A DNA stretch of 64,000 nt from an uncultured Oscillospiraceae bacterium (GCA_900545655.1 UQZY01000001.1:36069-100068), one strand, 5' to 3'; shown: positions 14,429 through 23,636, counted from the stretch's first letter. Notes: generated by a model from the letters alone, not told the origin. A program made the numbers and translations.

Positions 14429-15832
14429 TTAGACAGTTTCTATCTTTATGAGATTGGTATTTCCTACTGCACCGGAGGTTCCACCTGTTATGACGATATG
14501 CTCACCCTTTTTAAGGCTAAACATCTCTTCGGTCTTTTGCTTAGCCGTATAAAAGAGAACATCTGTTGACTCGTAAACGTCCGTAAGACACGGCACAACA
14601 CCCCATGAGAGCGCCAGCTTATACCATGTTTTTTTGTTTGTCGTTATACCGAGAACATCCACCGGAGGTCTGAATCTTGAAATCATGCGTGCGGTTGTGC
14701 CGGAGAGCGTGCATGCGGCGATTACCTTTGCTCCTATGTCAATTGCCATTCCGACTGTCGCATGCGAAATTGCATCCACGGTATTCTTTATCTGGAAATC
14801 CGCTTCGCGGAATCTTCTTGCATAATGTACGCTCTCCTCCGTACGTTCCGCTATTCGCGCCATCGTTCTTACGGTGAGCACCGGATATTTTCCGGCTGCT
14901 GTTTCACCGGAAAGCATGACGGCGCTTGTGCCGTCGTAGACGGCATTCGCAACGTCCGAAATCTCCGCACGCGTCGGCCGCGGATTATGAATCATCGATT
15001 CCAGCATCTCCGTTGCCGTTATAACTCTTTTTCCGAGAAGACGGCATTTTGTAATAAGCTGCTTCTGTATGGCGGGAAGGTCCTCAAAAGGAATCTCGAC
15101 TCCCATATCTCCGCGGCCTATCATTATACCCTCGCACTCTTCGCATATCTCTTCGATATTGTCAATTCCGGATCTGTTCTCAATCTTTGCAATTATACCG
15201 ACGTCGGCGGATGTACCTATGAAATTCTTTACATCTACAAGATCCTGCCTGCAGGACACAAAGGAACAAGCGATAAAATCTATGTCATTTTTTATTCCGA
15301 ACTCAATGTCCGCCTTATCCTGTTCGCTCAGATAAACCTGCTTTAAAACCTTGTTCGGGAAACTCATACTCTTTCTGTCCGAGATTTCGCCGCCCGCAAT
15401 TATTTCACAGACTATGTCTCTGTCCTCAATTTTTTTAACTTTAAAAATAAGGAGTCCGTTATTTACAAGAATTCTGTCTCCGGGCTTTACCTCCTCATGA
15501 AGCATCGGATAGCTTACGGAAACAATCCTGTCTGTTCCCTCAACCTCTCTTGTCGTGAAGGTAAACTCTCCGCCGTCCTTAAGAAGCTCCTTTCCGTTCT
15601 TAAAGGTCTTTATTCTGTACTCCGGTCCCTTTGTGTCGAGGAGAATAGCTATCGGGAGATTCAACTCCTCGCGAATCTCTTTTATGAGATTTATCTTCTC
15701 AAGATGCTCCTCGTGTGTACCGTGTGAAAAATTCAGTCTTGCAATATTCATTCCCGCTTTTGCCATCTCGGTCAGCGTTTTTTTATCACTGCAGGCAGGA
15801 CCTATGGTACATACGATTTTAGTTTTTCTCAT
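14429..15832 (-). CDS. pyk: Pyruvate kinase
   Basis: This enzyme transfers phosphate from phosphoenolpyruvate to ADP in the last step of glycolysis. The 467 residues begin RKTKIVCTIGPAC and include the signature around IAKIENRSG and the GRGDMGVEIPFE loop. The protein lacks the extra C-terminal PEP-utiliser domain of the roughly 585-residue Bacillus form, so it is the short type. The ATG has GAGGAG 8 bases upstream. It lies 27 bases after the permease gene. Confidence 0.97.
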   Translation of the reverse strand: MRKTKIVCTIGPACSDKKTLTEMAKAGMNIARLNFSHGTHEEHLEKINLIKEIREELNLPIAILLDTKGPEYRIKTFKNGKELLKDGGEFTFTTREVEGTDRIVSVSYPMLHEEVKPGDRILVNNGLLIFKVKKIEDRDIVCEIIAGGEISDRKSMSFPNKVLKQVYLSEQDKADIEFGIKNDIDFIACSFVSCRQDLVDVKNFIGTSADVGIIAKIENRSGIDNIEEICEECEGIMIGRGDMGVEIPFEDLPAIQKQLITKCRLLGKRVITATEMLESMIHNPRPTRAEISDVANAVYDGTSAVMLSGETAAGKYPVLTVRTMARIAERTEESVHYARRFREADFQIKNTVDAISHATVGMAIDIGAKVIAACTLSGTTARMISRFRPPVDVLGITTNKKTWYKLALSWGVVPCLTDVYESTDVLFYTAKQKTEEMFSLKKGEHIVITGGTSGAVGNTNLIKIETV

Positions 15833-15859
15833 AAAATCAACTCCTCTAAGTTAGATGTT

Positions 15860-16732
15860 TTAAACTGATATATGAAGCAGCTCTATAAGTATTCCGAAGA
15901 TAACTCCGAAGCCATAGAGAATCCCCACGATTTGAAAATTCTTTTTCATGTTTCCGTTTATTTTGAAAAGGACGAGCAAGCCTATACCGGCGCCGACTAA
16001 AAGACCCGACATCATTCCGCCGAAGCTCAACGCCCCCTCGAGATAAAGCTGTGTGATAACAACCGAGGCTGCACAGTTAGGAATAAGACCTATAAGTCCG
16101 GCGATAAGCTCACCGATAACCGGTTTGTTTGTTATGAAGCCCGACAATGTATCCTCTCCGACAAACGCGATTACCAAACCGAGTGCAAAGGATACAAGGA
16201 ACAGAAAAACCGTTATCTTTAGAGTATGGTGAAGGGCCGACTTCAAAACGCCCTCCTCATCACAGTGGCAATTATCATGCTCACAAAGATGACCTATCTC
16301 AATTTCCTTGCTGTGCGGCTTGTTTTTATAAAAAAACCTTACACCGAAGTCAAGCATAAAGCCCGCAAGCATACCTATCGCAGCCTTTAAGCCGAGAACC
16401 TTAAAAATGACAGGTGCCGGAACCTGTTCCGACAGAAAAATAGGAAGCATCTCATCCGAGGTGGAGAGGTATACTGCCATAAGCGTCCCTACCGTTATTA
16501 TTCTGCCGGCATAAAGGCCGGACGCCGCAGCCGAAAAGCCGCATTGCGGTACAACACCCATAACCGCACCGAAGAACGGCCCGAATCTACCGCTTTTCTT
16601 TATTAAATTTTTTGCTTTTTCACCGGTCCTGTGCTCTATAACCTCCATAAGAAGATACGTGAGGAAAAGAAACGGTATTATTTTAAGCGTATCTTTTCCG
16701 GCATCAACCAGTACATCCAGAAACATATCCAA
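15860..16732 (-). CDS. Putative manganese/heavy-metal exporter (ArsP_2/DUF2899 family)
   Basis: The 290 residues form a polytopic membrane protein with two homologous halves, GVVPQCGFSAAASGLYAG and GLIPNCAASVVITQLYL. These repeated P-x-C motifs are typical of the ArsP_2 permeases, often named putative manganese transporters. A cytoplasmic loop near 146-160 holds HLCEHDNCHCDEE, a cluster of His, Cys and acidic residues that could bind metal. The TTG start at 16732 has AGGAAG 7 bases upstream; an ATG two codons later is spaced worse. It precedes pyk by 27 bases. The transported ion is not shown by sequence. Confidence 0.78.
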   Translation of the reverse strand: MDMFLDVLVDAGKDTLKIIPFLFLTYLLMEVIEHRTGEKAKNLIKKSGRFGPFFGAVMGVVPQCGFSAAASGLYAGRIITVGTLMAVYLSTSDEMLPIFLSEQVPAPVIFKVLGLKAAIGMLAGFMLDFGVRFFYKNKPHSKEIEIGHLCEHDNCHCDEEGVLKSALHHTLKITVFLFLVSFALGLVIAFVGEDTLSGFITNKPVIGELIAGLIGLIPNCAASVVITQLYLEGALSFGGMMSGLLVGAGIGLLVLFKINGNMKKNFQIVGILYGFGVIFGILIELLHISV

Positions 16733-16886
16733 TTTTTTTCTTCCTTGTTCAAATTAATTTGCTTTTATAATTCTTTTTCAATACTTTAAAAAACTGATTT
16801 AAAAAGACTTTTTAATTGTGCTTTATTTATGACAAATATTTCATTTACTCAAAACAAGCGTTTTTTCTGTTTGAAATAACTGTCTC

Positions 16887-16898
16887 TTATTATAATAA
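16887..16898. promoter_or_regulatory. Perfect 12-base palindrome in the permease leader
   Basis: TTATTATAATAA reads the same on both strands and lies about 30 bases inside the predicted transcript. AT-rich palindromes like this serve Fur/PerR/MntR-type repressors, but in AT-rich DNA it could be chance. Confidence 0.25.
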
Positions 16899-16934
16899 AC
16901 ATTTTATAATAATATTTGTCTTTTCAATCACAAA

Positions 16935-16963
16935 ATACTAGCATTTAGACGGCATTTTGTCAA
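16935..16963 (-). promoter_or_regulatory. Promoter of the permease-pyk unit
   Basis: On the minus strand TTGACA (16963-16958) and TAGTAT (16940-16935) are 17 bases apart. The leader to the permease start is about 195 bases and very AT-rich. I see no manganese (yybP-ykoY) riboswitch in it. Confidence 0.65.
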
Positions 16964-16979
16964 CTTAGTGAAAAGGATG

Positions 16980-17006
16980 GGGGAGTCTGTTATAAACAGA
17001 CTCCCC
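16980..17006 (-). terminator. Hairpin terminator after the surface protein gene
   Basis: GGGGAGTCTGTT/AACAGACTCCCC (16980-16991 with 16995-17006) is a perfect 12-bp stem. The T-run on the minus strand is short (CATCCTTTTC), so it may be leaky. Confidence 0.65.
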
Positions 17007-17029
17007 TTACCGGGTTTATACCAACATTC

Positions 17030-19768
17030 TTATTTTTCTTCTTCTCTTTTTTTCAGTACAAGAGAACAAGCACCCACGCCTGAAGCCAGAGCAACAAATA
17101 CATAAGACAGCTTGTTTGTATCTCTTGTTTCCGCCACCTTTTCATCGCTTGTATCTTTTTTTACAGAAGGCTTTATACCGTTATTAGCCGCACCTGCAAG
17201 GATATTTATTTCGCCATTGGTTTTTCCGTAATTTGTTACAACGGTAACACTGTGTCTGCCAGCTGAAAGCGTAGATAAATAATCCGGTTTAAGCTCAATA
17301 ATTATGCTTCCCTCTTTAAGGAGATAAGAGTCCGCGGAAACCTCTGCTCCGTCTATAAGAACTTTGATAAAAGCTCTTAACGGTACATCAACATATATTT
17401 TCAAGGCTTCCCCTGAACCCTTTGTCCACTCGCCTTTGTTTCCTGACAAATCATTTACTTTGTCAATTTCAACCCCGAATGCTTTTGAAAGCTTTTCCGC
17501 ATCTTTTCCGAGAGGGTCATCTGTACGGTTATAATCAGGATACAACATTCCCGGATACATCTGCGCAACCTCTTGCTCGGTTTTTCCTTCGGTATTAAGA
17601 TAAACTACACCGTCTGTCTCAACAACATCTTGATTATTTGTATCTATAATCTTTATAAAGCCGATACCCTTTTCCGCACCGCAATTCTTTATATAATAGT
17701 TGTTTTTAATGACATTTAACTTATTCACCGAATTTATGTAAGCAACTGTTCCGCCAATGTATGCATCTTTTTCAGTCGCATAAATTTTTCCGGAGAAAAT
17801 ATTATCTTTAACTATTCCGCTTCCGTTAGTCCAGCACTGAACAACACCCGGCTCTGCACCGAGTATACCGCCAACATAATTTTTACCCGTTATTTCACCG
17901 GTAACATCGCAGTTAATTATTGATATACACGGAGTATTTGGAGCGCTTCCGACACCGAAGTTGGTACCACCGTAGCCGGCACCGTTTATTCCTCCCACGT
18001 AGTTTCCGGTCGCATTAACTGTTCCCCCGAAAACACAATCTTTTATCTCCATGGGACCCATTGTCTGACCCTTATCTGCAACTATTCCGCCGACAAAATT
18101 AACACCGTAAATATCTGCATAACACTTCGAATTCGTGATATATCCGTTGTATTCTCCCCCAAAGCCGCCGATATTACTCTGCGTTTTGTCATAGCCGATT
18201 GTTACACCTTTTTCTATAGTGCAGTTGTCGATATTTACTACATTGATACCGGAAGCATATCCTCCTATAAATCCTGATTTCAAAGTTTTTGAACCGCTTT
18301 TCAGTGTAACGTTTTGAATGGTTGCGGTTTTTATTATTTCCCCTGTATATTTTCCTGTTTCACCATAATCAACATTATAATTGTTTATAAGACCGTAGCC
18401 GTTGATTTTTTCTCCGAAAATATTGAGGTTCTTTATAACTGCACCACGAGTAAAGCCGAACAGCGGAAGACCTCCCTCCGGTACGGTTAAAAGATGATTG
18501 TCGCCATCAAAAACACCTGTAAAGGGTCCGGCTTCCTGCTTTATTGATAATCCTCCCCCTATAGGTACCCAGTCATCGGGAAGAGTAATATCATTTATCA
18601 TTTTAAAGTGTTTTCCCACACATCCGTCTTTCGTTGCCAAAGCAGACAGAACAGTTAAATCATTTTGATTTTTTATAAGATAAGGTTCAGTCTCCGTGCC
18701 CTTTCCGTCAAAGGTATCATAGGAAACCGACGTAACTGTTATGGGCTGTGTTATTTTGCATCCGTAATAATCGATAGTTACTTCTTTAGTCCCCAGATCT
18801 ATAATGCCCGGTGATACCCTGCACTCATCAAGATTAATTACCTTTTCTGTTTTGTCACGATAATAAGCCGTAATCTCCAGACCTTTGTAATTAAACTTCG
18901 AGCCGTCAAGATAATTTTGCTTGTTTTCGGCTTTTGTTATAGCAAGCTTGTCCGGGGCCTGCCTTACACGAATAGTGTATCTGACAGACGATATACCCTC
19001 TGTTCCGACCTGTGAATCAATAGTAAAGGTTCCTGTTTTGTTTTCATTGTCCCATACAGGCTTGACATCAACAGAAGCTCCGTCCTTTATCTGTTGTCCG
19101 TTTATTGAAATACATACATCGTCTTTTTTATTATAATATGAGTTTCCGATAAATTTTACTGTTCCGTCAAAATCCAACGAATAATCTTTTTTTGTGTCGG
19201 GATTAACCAACGTAATATCTGTTTTCTTATTGAGGACAAAGTGTTCCCTGTATTCTTCATCGGTACCTCTTTTGGACAATTCTTTGTCGTTTATATCTTT
19301 AAAAAGCAATGCCCTCATACGGATTTCTTTTATAAATTTGATGGTAAAAACTTGCTTGTCGCTCTCTGTTCCGACATTTATTTTTATCACATCCGGTGTT
19401 GGGTCGTCTTTACGGAAGAATCTCAACATGGAAGTTATTTCCGCACCGATTATTTTCTTTCCGGTTTGAGTGTTCGTATAATCAACGGTTATCTTGCTTC
19501 CCTCCGGCGCTTTTTCATCCAGTTTTGCATGTACATAACTGACATTCATATAAAACATTTCTATCGGAACTGTTACGGTATATTCGAATTTTCCGCTTTC
19601 AAGAGGAGAATCCAAATTATAACCGGGTTTTGGTTTCATACCAAAAGCAAGGCTTTTCAGATAAAGCGGTGTTTTTGGTGTATCTTCAGCAAGTACAGCC
19701 AGTGGGAAGATCCCCAGGACCATAATAAGGGAAAGAATTAAACTGATGATTTTCTTTTTCTGTTTCAT
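17030..19768 (-). CDS. Large secreted surface protein with Ig-like and GLUG/beta-helix-like regions
   Basis: The 912 residues begin with a signal peptide (hydrophobic to about 27, ending VLAED). Two beta-sandwich-like regions follow (about 35-280), then a Big_3-like Ig domain (about 285-355). A repetitive region (about 365-700) has many GG.N, NYVGGI and FIGGYASG turns typical of GLUG or right-handed beta-helix folds. A beta domain at about 760-860 and a C-terminal membrane helix with a KKREEEK tail complete it. There is no LPxTG. ATG at 19768 has AGGAAG 6 bases upstream. The gene lies behind a cobalamin riboswitch, so a role in B12 capture or a B12-responsive surface function is inferred; no known B12-binding domain is recognised. 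Confidence 0.8.
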   Translation of the reverse strand: MKQKKKIISLILSLIMVLGIFPLAVLAEDTPKTPLYLKSLAFGMKPKPGYNLDSPLESGKFEYTVTVPIEMFYMNVSYVHAKLDEKAPEGSKITVDYTNTQTGKKIIGAEITSMLRFFRKDDPTPDVIKINVGTESDKQVFTIKFIKEIRMRALLFKDINDKELSKRGTDEEYREHFVLNKKTDITLVNPDTKKDYSLDFDGTVKFIGNSYYNKKDDVCISINGQQIKDGASVDVKPVWDNENKTGTFTIDSQVGTEGISSVRYTIRVRQAPDKLAITKAENKQNYLDGSKFNYKGLEITAYYRDKTEKVINLDECRVSPGIIDLGTKEVTIDYYGCKITQPITVTSVSYDTFDGKGTETEPYLIKNQNDLTVLSALATKDGCVGKHFKMINDITLPDDWVPIGGGLSIKQEAGPFTGVFDGDNHLLTVPEGGLPLFGFTRGAVIKNLNIFGEKINGYGLINNYNVDYGETGKYTGEIIKTATIQNVTLKSGSKTLKSGFIGGYASGINVVNIDNCTIEKGVTIGYDKTQSNIGGFGGEYNGYITNSKCYADIYGVNFVGGIVADKGQTMGPMEIKDCVFGGTVNATGNYVGGINGAGYGGTNFGVGSAPNTPCISIINCDVTGEITGKNYVGGILGAEPGVVQCWTNGSGIVKDNIFSGKIYATEKDAYIGGTVAYINSVNKLNVIKNNYYIKNCGAEKGIGFIKIIDTNNQDVVETDGVVYLNTEGKTEQEVAQMYPGMLYPDYNRTDDPLGKDAEKLSKAFGVEIDKVNDLSGNKGEWTKGSGEALKIYVDVPLRAFIKVLIDGAEVSADSYLLKEGSIIIELKPDYLSTLSAGRHSVTVVTNYGKTNGEINILAGAANNGIKPSVKKDTSDEKVAETRDTNKLSYVFVALASGVGACSLVLKKREEEK

Positions 19769-19796
19769 TTTCAACTTCCTTTCTTTTCACCGTAAT

Positions 19797-19838
19797 CGAA
19801 AAAACAAAAAGCCGTAGCAGAAAAAACTCTGCCACGAC
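19797..19838 (-). terminator. Terminator within the riboswitch leader
   Basis: On the minus strand GTCGTGGCAGA pairs with TCTGCTACGGC over 11 bp (19838-19828 with 19821-19811) and is followed by TTTTTGTTTTTT. It lies between the aptamer and the surface-protein start, as expected for a transcriptional off-switch. Confidence 0.85.
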
Positions 19839-19872
19839 CGAATATTTTTCGTGCAAAAAAATCACAAATATA

Positions 19873-20040
19873 ACATTATCGACATTCCGGCTTGTACATT
19901 TAAAGCATATACTTTATGAATCTTTCCCTACCTTCTCGGATTTCCAATGGCCGGCTCACACCGCGGGAAAAACTCTCCTGTACTTACGGCAGCGGTAACT
20001 GCTCAGGACTCCAACCTGATTTCCTAATTCTAATGCCTAT
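19873..20040 (-). ncRNA. Cobalamin riboswitch
   Basis: On the minus strand the conserved core is recognisable in order: TTAGGAAATCAGG, GGAGTCC, CAGTTACCGCTGCCGTAA (the CCGC...CTGTAA element), GGCCATTG, GAGAAGGTAGGG and AAGCCGGAATGTCG. The ends GGCATTA (near 20037-20031) and TAATGTT (19878-19872) can pair as the closing stem. A candidate promoter TTGACG/TATAAT with a 15-base spacer lies at 20124-20098. With the downstream terminator it should switch the surface protein off when B12 is plentiful. The order and identity of elements fit the family; a covariance search was not possible here. Confidence 0.82.
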
Positions 20041-20177
20041 TATTTTCATAATAGCCTTGCAAAAGAACATAATGTTTTTTCATAATTACGTATAAAAATT
20101 ATATATACATATATACTGCGTCAATTCGAATAAGCAACAAAATTACATTTGACTTTTTGTGAATAAGTCCAATTAGT

Positions 20178-20213
20178 AACCCCTTTCACCGAGATTTTTC
20201 GATGAAAGGGGTT
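20178..20213 (-). terminator. Hairpin terminator after the EF-G gene
   Basis: AACCCCTTTCA/TGAAAGGGGTT (20178-20188 with 20203-20213) follows the stop at 20237. The T-run after it on the minus strand is weak. Confidence 0.65.
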
Positions 20214-20236
20214 CTTGTATACATTAAAGTTATGTT

Positions 20237-22309
20237 TTATTCTGCCTCTGCCTTGCTTGCCTCAATAACCTTTGCAGCTACTGCTTCAGGTGTTTCCTCA
20301 TAGCGTGCAAACTCAACCTCAAACGAGCCCTTGCCTCTTGTTACCGAGCGAAGAACTGTCGGGAAGTCTGCGATTTCAGCCAAGGGTACCTCTGCAACAA
20401 GCTTCTGCATACCCTTCTTGCCCTCTATAGGCTCCATGCCGAGAACACGTCCGCGTCTCTTAGTGATGTCACCCATGATGTCGCCCATGTTTTCATCCGG
20501 AAGCTCTGCCGTAAGAGTTCCGATAGGCTCGAGAAGTACCGGATTTGCCTTCGGGATACCGTCCTTATACGCAAGGGAAGCCGCCGTCTTGAAGGACATC
20601 TCGGATGAGTCAACCGGGTGGTATGATCCGTCATAAAGAGTCGCCTTAAGACCTACCATCGGATATCCTGCAAGAACACCCTTCGTGATAGAATCCTGAA
20701 GACCCTTTTCAACTGCCGGGAAGAAATTCTTCGGAACAGAGCCGCCGAATACCTCTTCACAGAATTCAAGTCCCTCGCTGTCGCAGGGCTCAAAACGAAT
20801 CCATACGTCACCAAACTGTCCGTGACCGCCGGACTGCTTCTTATAACGTCCCTGTACCTCAACCTTTTTCTTTATAGCCTCACGGTATGCAACCTTCGGA
20901 GGAGCAAGCTTTACGTCAACTCCGAATTTTGCCTTGAGCTTTGCAACGATAACGTCGATATGCTGCTCCCCAAGACCTGTAAGAATCTGCTCCTTAGTTT
21001 CCTTGTTAGTACCGAATGTGATTGTCGGATCTTCCTCCATGAGCTTCAAAAGGCCTTGGGCAATCTTCTCCTCGTCACCCTTCTTAACTGCCTTTACAGC
21101 CATCTGCATACACGGCTTCGGAAGGTTAAGTCCTTTGAGCTCAAGAGGATTCTTTGCACTTGTTATGGTGTCGCCTGTCTTTATACCGGCAAGCTTTGTT
21201 ATAATACCGATATCTCCGGCGATTATCTCCTTTGCATCCTCCTGCTTTCCTCCGTGCGGAAGAACTATCTTACCCATTCGCTCGGTCTCGCCTGTTCTCG
21301 CACAGTAAGCAGGCGTATCTGCGGTTATCTTACCTGAGATAACTTTAACATATGAGAGCTTACCTACAAACGGGTCGGCAACCGTCTTGAAGCAAATGGC
21401 TGCAAGAGGTCCGTTTTCATCACACGGAAGCTGTACCTCATCTCCGTTTGAATCAATTGCCATCTCACCGGCCTTAGATGTAGCGGACGGTCCGAGATTT
21501 ACAAGGCCGTCGAGAAGAAGGTCAACGCCCTCAAGAGTTGCGCCCGAGCAGGCATATACAGGATAGAGCGTACCCTCCGTTACGCCCTCAAGAAGAGCGG
21601 TAAGTGCTTCAACCTCGGTGAAAGGCTCACCGGCAAAGTACTTTTCCATAAGCTCATCGCTTGCCGTGGCAACCGATTCGTTGAACATATCTCTCATCTT
21701 GTCGAGCTTTTCGCTGTGCGGCATGTCAACTAAAGTTGCCTTGCCGTCTTTATATTCATAAGCTTTGTTCTGAGCAAAGTTTACTATATACTTTATTTTG
21801 CTGTCCTCAATAAACGGAACAACAACCGGACAGAGTTTGTTTCCGTAAATCTCCTGTAATTCCTCAAAAAGATTTCCGAAGTTTGCGTTTTCAGCGTCTG
21901 TCTTGTTGATAACAAATATCTTTGAAAGGCTGCGTGCCTCTGCGGCAGCAAATGCCTTTTCCGCGCCGACGTCATACTTTGCTTTCTCGGCGTCCGTTAC
22001 GATAAGCATACAACCCGCAGCTCTTGCACCCTCTGCGAGTCCTCCGGCGAAGTCAAAAAGACCCGGAGTGTCTATAAGATTTATCTTTACGTCTTTCCAC
22101 TCGAGACTTGCCACAGCACTCTGTAAAGTAGTTCCGCGCTTCTTCTCCTCAGGGTCAAAGTCCATAACGGTTGTACCGTCAGAAACCTTACCGAGTCTGT
22201 CTGTTGCCCCGGCCACATAGAGCATAGCCTCACAAAGAGTGGTTTTTCCGCGTCCTGCGTGGCCGGCAACCGCAATGTTCCGAATGTTGTTTGAGTGATA
22301 GGTTTTCAC
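20237..22309 (-). CDS. Elongation factor G-like GTPase (second EF-G type)
   Basis: The 690 residues have the EF-G domain order. The G1 loop is GHAGRGKTT (16-24) instead of AHIDAGKTT, followed by DTPG (80-83) and NKTD (135-138). Domain IV contains GRYKKQSGGHGQFGD and the C-terminus matches domain V. This G1 variant marks the divergent EF-G paralogs common in Clostridia, distinct from the fusA of the str operon. Whether it drives translocation, recycling or a stress role cannot be told here. GTG at 22309 has GAGGAGG 7 bases upstream. The gene is monocistronic. Confidence 0.85.
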   Translation of the reverse strand: MKTYHSNNIRNIAVAGHAGRGKTTLCEAMLYVAGATDRLGKVSDGTTVMDFDPEEKKRGTTLQSAVASLEWKDVKINLIDTPGLFDFAGGLAEGARAAGCMLIVTDAEKAKYDVGAEKAFAAAEARSLSKIFVINKTDAENANFGNLFEELQEIYGNKLCPVVVPFIEDSKIKYIVNFAQNKAYEYKDGKATLVDMPHSEKLDKMRDMFNESVATASDELMEKYFAGEPFTEVEALTALLEGVTEGTLYPVYACSGATLEGVDLLLDGLVNLGPSATSKAGEMAIDSNGDEVQLPCDENGPLAAICFKTVADPFVGKLSYVKVISGKITADTPAYCARTGETERMGKIVLPHGGKQEDAKEIIAGDIGIITKLAGIKTGDTITSAKNPLELKGLNLPKPCMQMAVKAVKKGDEEKIAQGLLKLMEEDPTITFGTNKETKEQILTGLGEQHIDVIVAKLKAKFGVDVKLAPPKVAYREAIKKKVEVQGRYKKQSGGHGQFGDVWIRFEPCDSEGLEFCEEVFGGSVPKNFFPAVEKGLQDSITKGVLAGYPMVGLKATLYDGSYHPVDSSEMSFKTAASLAYKDGIPKANPVLLEPIGTLTAELPDENMGDIMGDITKRRGRVLGMEPIEGKKGMQKLVAEVPLAEIADFPTVLRSVTRGKGSFEVEFARYEETPEAVAAKVIEASKAEAE

Positions 22310-22376
22310 AAAAAGTCCTCCTCATATGTGGCAAAATTGCACAAAAATTGTCTACGCCTTTGCAAAGACTATGTAC

Positions 22377-22405
22377 ATTTTAACATATAATTTTTTTCTG
22401 TTCAA
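22377..22405 (-). promoter_or_regulatory. Promoter of the EF-G-like gene
   Basis: On the minus strand TTGAAC (22405-22400), 17 bases, TAAAAT (22382-22377). Confidence 0.6.
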
Positions 22406-22478
22406 TACTTTAAAAAAACAATCTTAATCATCAGCGTAGCAATGACCGTTTACAACCGTAAATTTTCAACATTCTTCA

Positions 22479-22507
22479 TTGACTTTATGTACAAAAGTGT
22501 ATAAAAT
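22479..22507 (+). promoter_or_regulatory. Promoter of the SDR gene
   Basis: TTGACT (22479-22484), 17 bases, TAAAAT (22502-22507); TATAAA at 22500-22505 is an alternative -10. Confidence 0.55.
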
Positions 22508-22575
22508 GTTTGTGTTGTTTAAAAGACAAAAATATATGCAGATATTATTTTGTATAATTAAGGAGTTGTATTTCA

Positions 22576-23604
22576 ATGAAAATCTGTATGATCGGCGGAA
22601 CCGGACTTCTTGGTTGCGAAGCTGCTAAGCAGATGATCGCTAAGGGACATCAGGTTTCAACAGTTGCTCTTCCTCCTCTTCCGGAAGGAGCACCAATCCC
22701 CGAGGAGATGGAAATCATCTTCAAGGATATCAACAAGGCAAGCGACGCTGAGCTCGAAGAGTGGCTCAAGGGCGCAGACGCTTTCGTTTTCGCAGCAGGC
22801 GTTGACGAGCGTGTTGAATTCCCTCATCCTGTTGAGGAGTATTATCACAAGTATAACATTGCTCCCCTTGAGAGAATCTTCCCCATCTGTAAAAGGGTTG
22901 GCGTAAAGCACGCTACAGTTCTCGGTTCTTACTTTGCTTATCTTTCAAAGCAGCATCCTGAGAGAACAGATCTCAGAAAGAAGAACCCGTACTTCCGTTC
23001 ACGTCTTGCTCAGGAGAAATTCTGTGAGGATTCATGCACAGATGATTTCACAGTAGACGTACTTGAGCTTCCGTACATCTTCGGCACACAGCCGGGTCGT
23101 AAGCCGGTTTGGGTTATCCTTATCGAGCAGATCAAGATGATGGACAAGTGGCCGTTCACCATGTATCCTGCAGGCGGTACAGCAATGCTTACATGCCGTC
23201 AGGTTGGTGAGGTTATCTGCGGTTCAGCTACAAGAACTGACGCTAAGGGCTTCAACGCATTCCCGATTGCAATGTACAACATGAAGTGGAAGCCTTTCAT
23301 GAAGATCGTTTACAACGCTCGCGGCATGGGTGCTGACAGAACCATCATCTCTGTTCCTCCTATCGCTATGAAGTTCGGCGTTATCAAGATGTACAAGCAT
23401 TACAAGGACAACGGTATTGAGCCGGGTATGTCTCCGTTCTCAGTTGCTGACGTAATGGACCTTGACATCTTCATCGATGATTACTATGCAAAGATGCTCG
23501 GTGCTACACCGGACGACATCGAAGCTGCTATCTTCGACTCAATCAAGATTTCAGAGGCTGCTTACAACGGAACTCTTAAGCTTCTTGAAATGAAGGGTGA
23601 ATAA
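22576..23604 (+). CDS. NAD(P)-dependent epimerase/dehydratase-like SDR protein, highly biased codons
   Basis: The 342 residues start with the dinucleotide-binding motif IGGTGLLG (6-13) of extended short-chain dehydrogenases. A substrate-side region contains VLGSYFAYLSKQ and PYIFGTQPGRKPVW. A canonical YxxxK pair is not obvious, so catalysis is uncertain. Codon use is strongly skewed to AAG, GCT, CTT, GTT and ATC, like the ribosomal genes and unlike the GCC/AAA-rich neighbours. This suggests very high expression. The gene stands alone between its promoter and a strong terminator. The substrate is unknown. Confidence 0.75.
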   Translation: MKICMIGGTGLLGCEAAKQMIAKGHQVSTVALPPLPEGAPIPEEMEIIFKDINKASDAELEEWLKGADAFVFAAGVDERVEFPHPVEEYYHKYNIAPLERIFPICKRVGVKHATVLGSYFAYLSKQHPERTDLRKKNPYFRSRLAQEKFCEDSCTDDFTVDVLELPYIFGTQPGRKPVWVILIEQIKMMDKWPFTMYPAGGTAMLTCRQVGEVICGSATRTDAKGFNAFPIAMYNMKWKPFMKIVYNARGMGADRTIISVPPIAMKFGVIKMYKHYKDNGIEPGMSPFSVADVMDLDIFIDDYYAKMLGATPDDIEAAIFDSIKISEAAYNGTLKLLEMKGE

Positions 23605-23636
23605 TTCTCCCTCTTACTTAAAACTTAAGTAAACTC

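Noticed and set aside
16733..16928. Manganese (yybP-ykoY) riboswitch ahead of the metal-exporter-like gene.
   Set aside because: The AT-rich leader has none of the conserved GC-rich elements of that family.
17030..17160. Sortase (LPxTG) anchor at the end of the surface protein.
   Set aside because: A membrane helix and charged tail are present, but no LPxTG or close variant precedes them.
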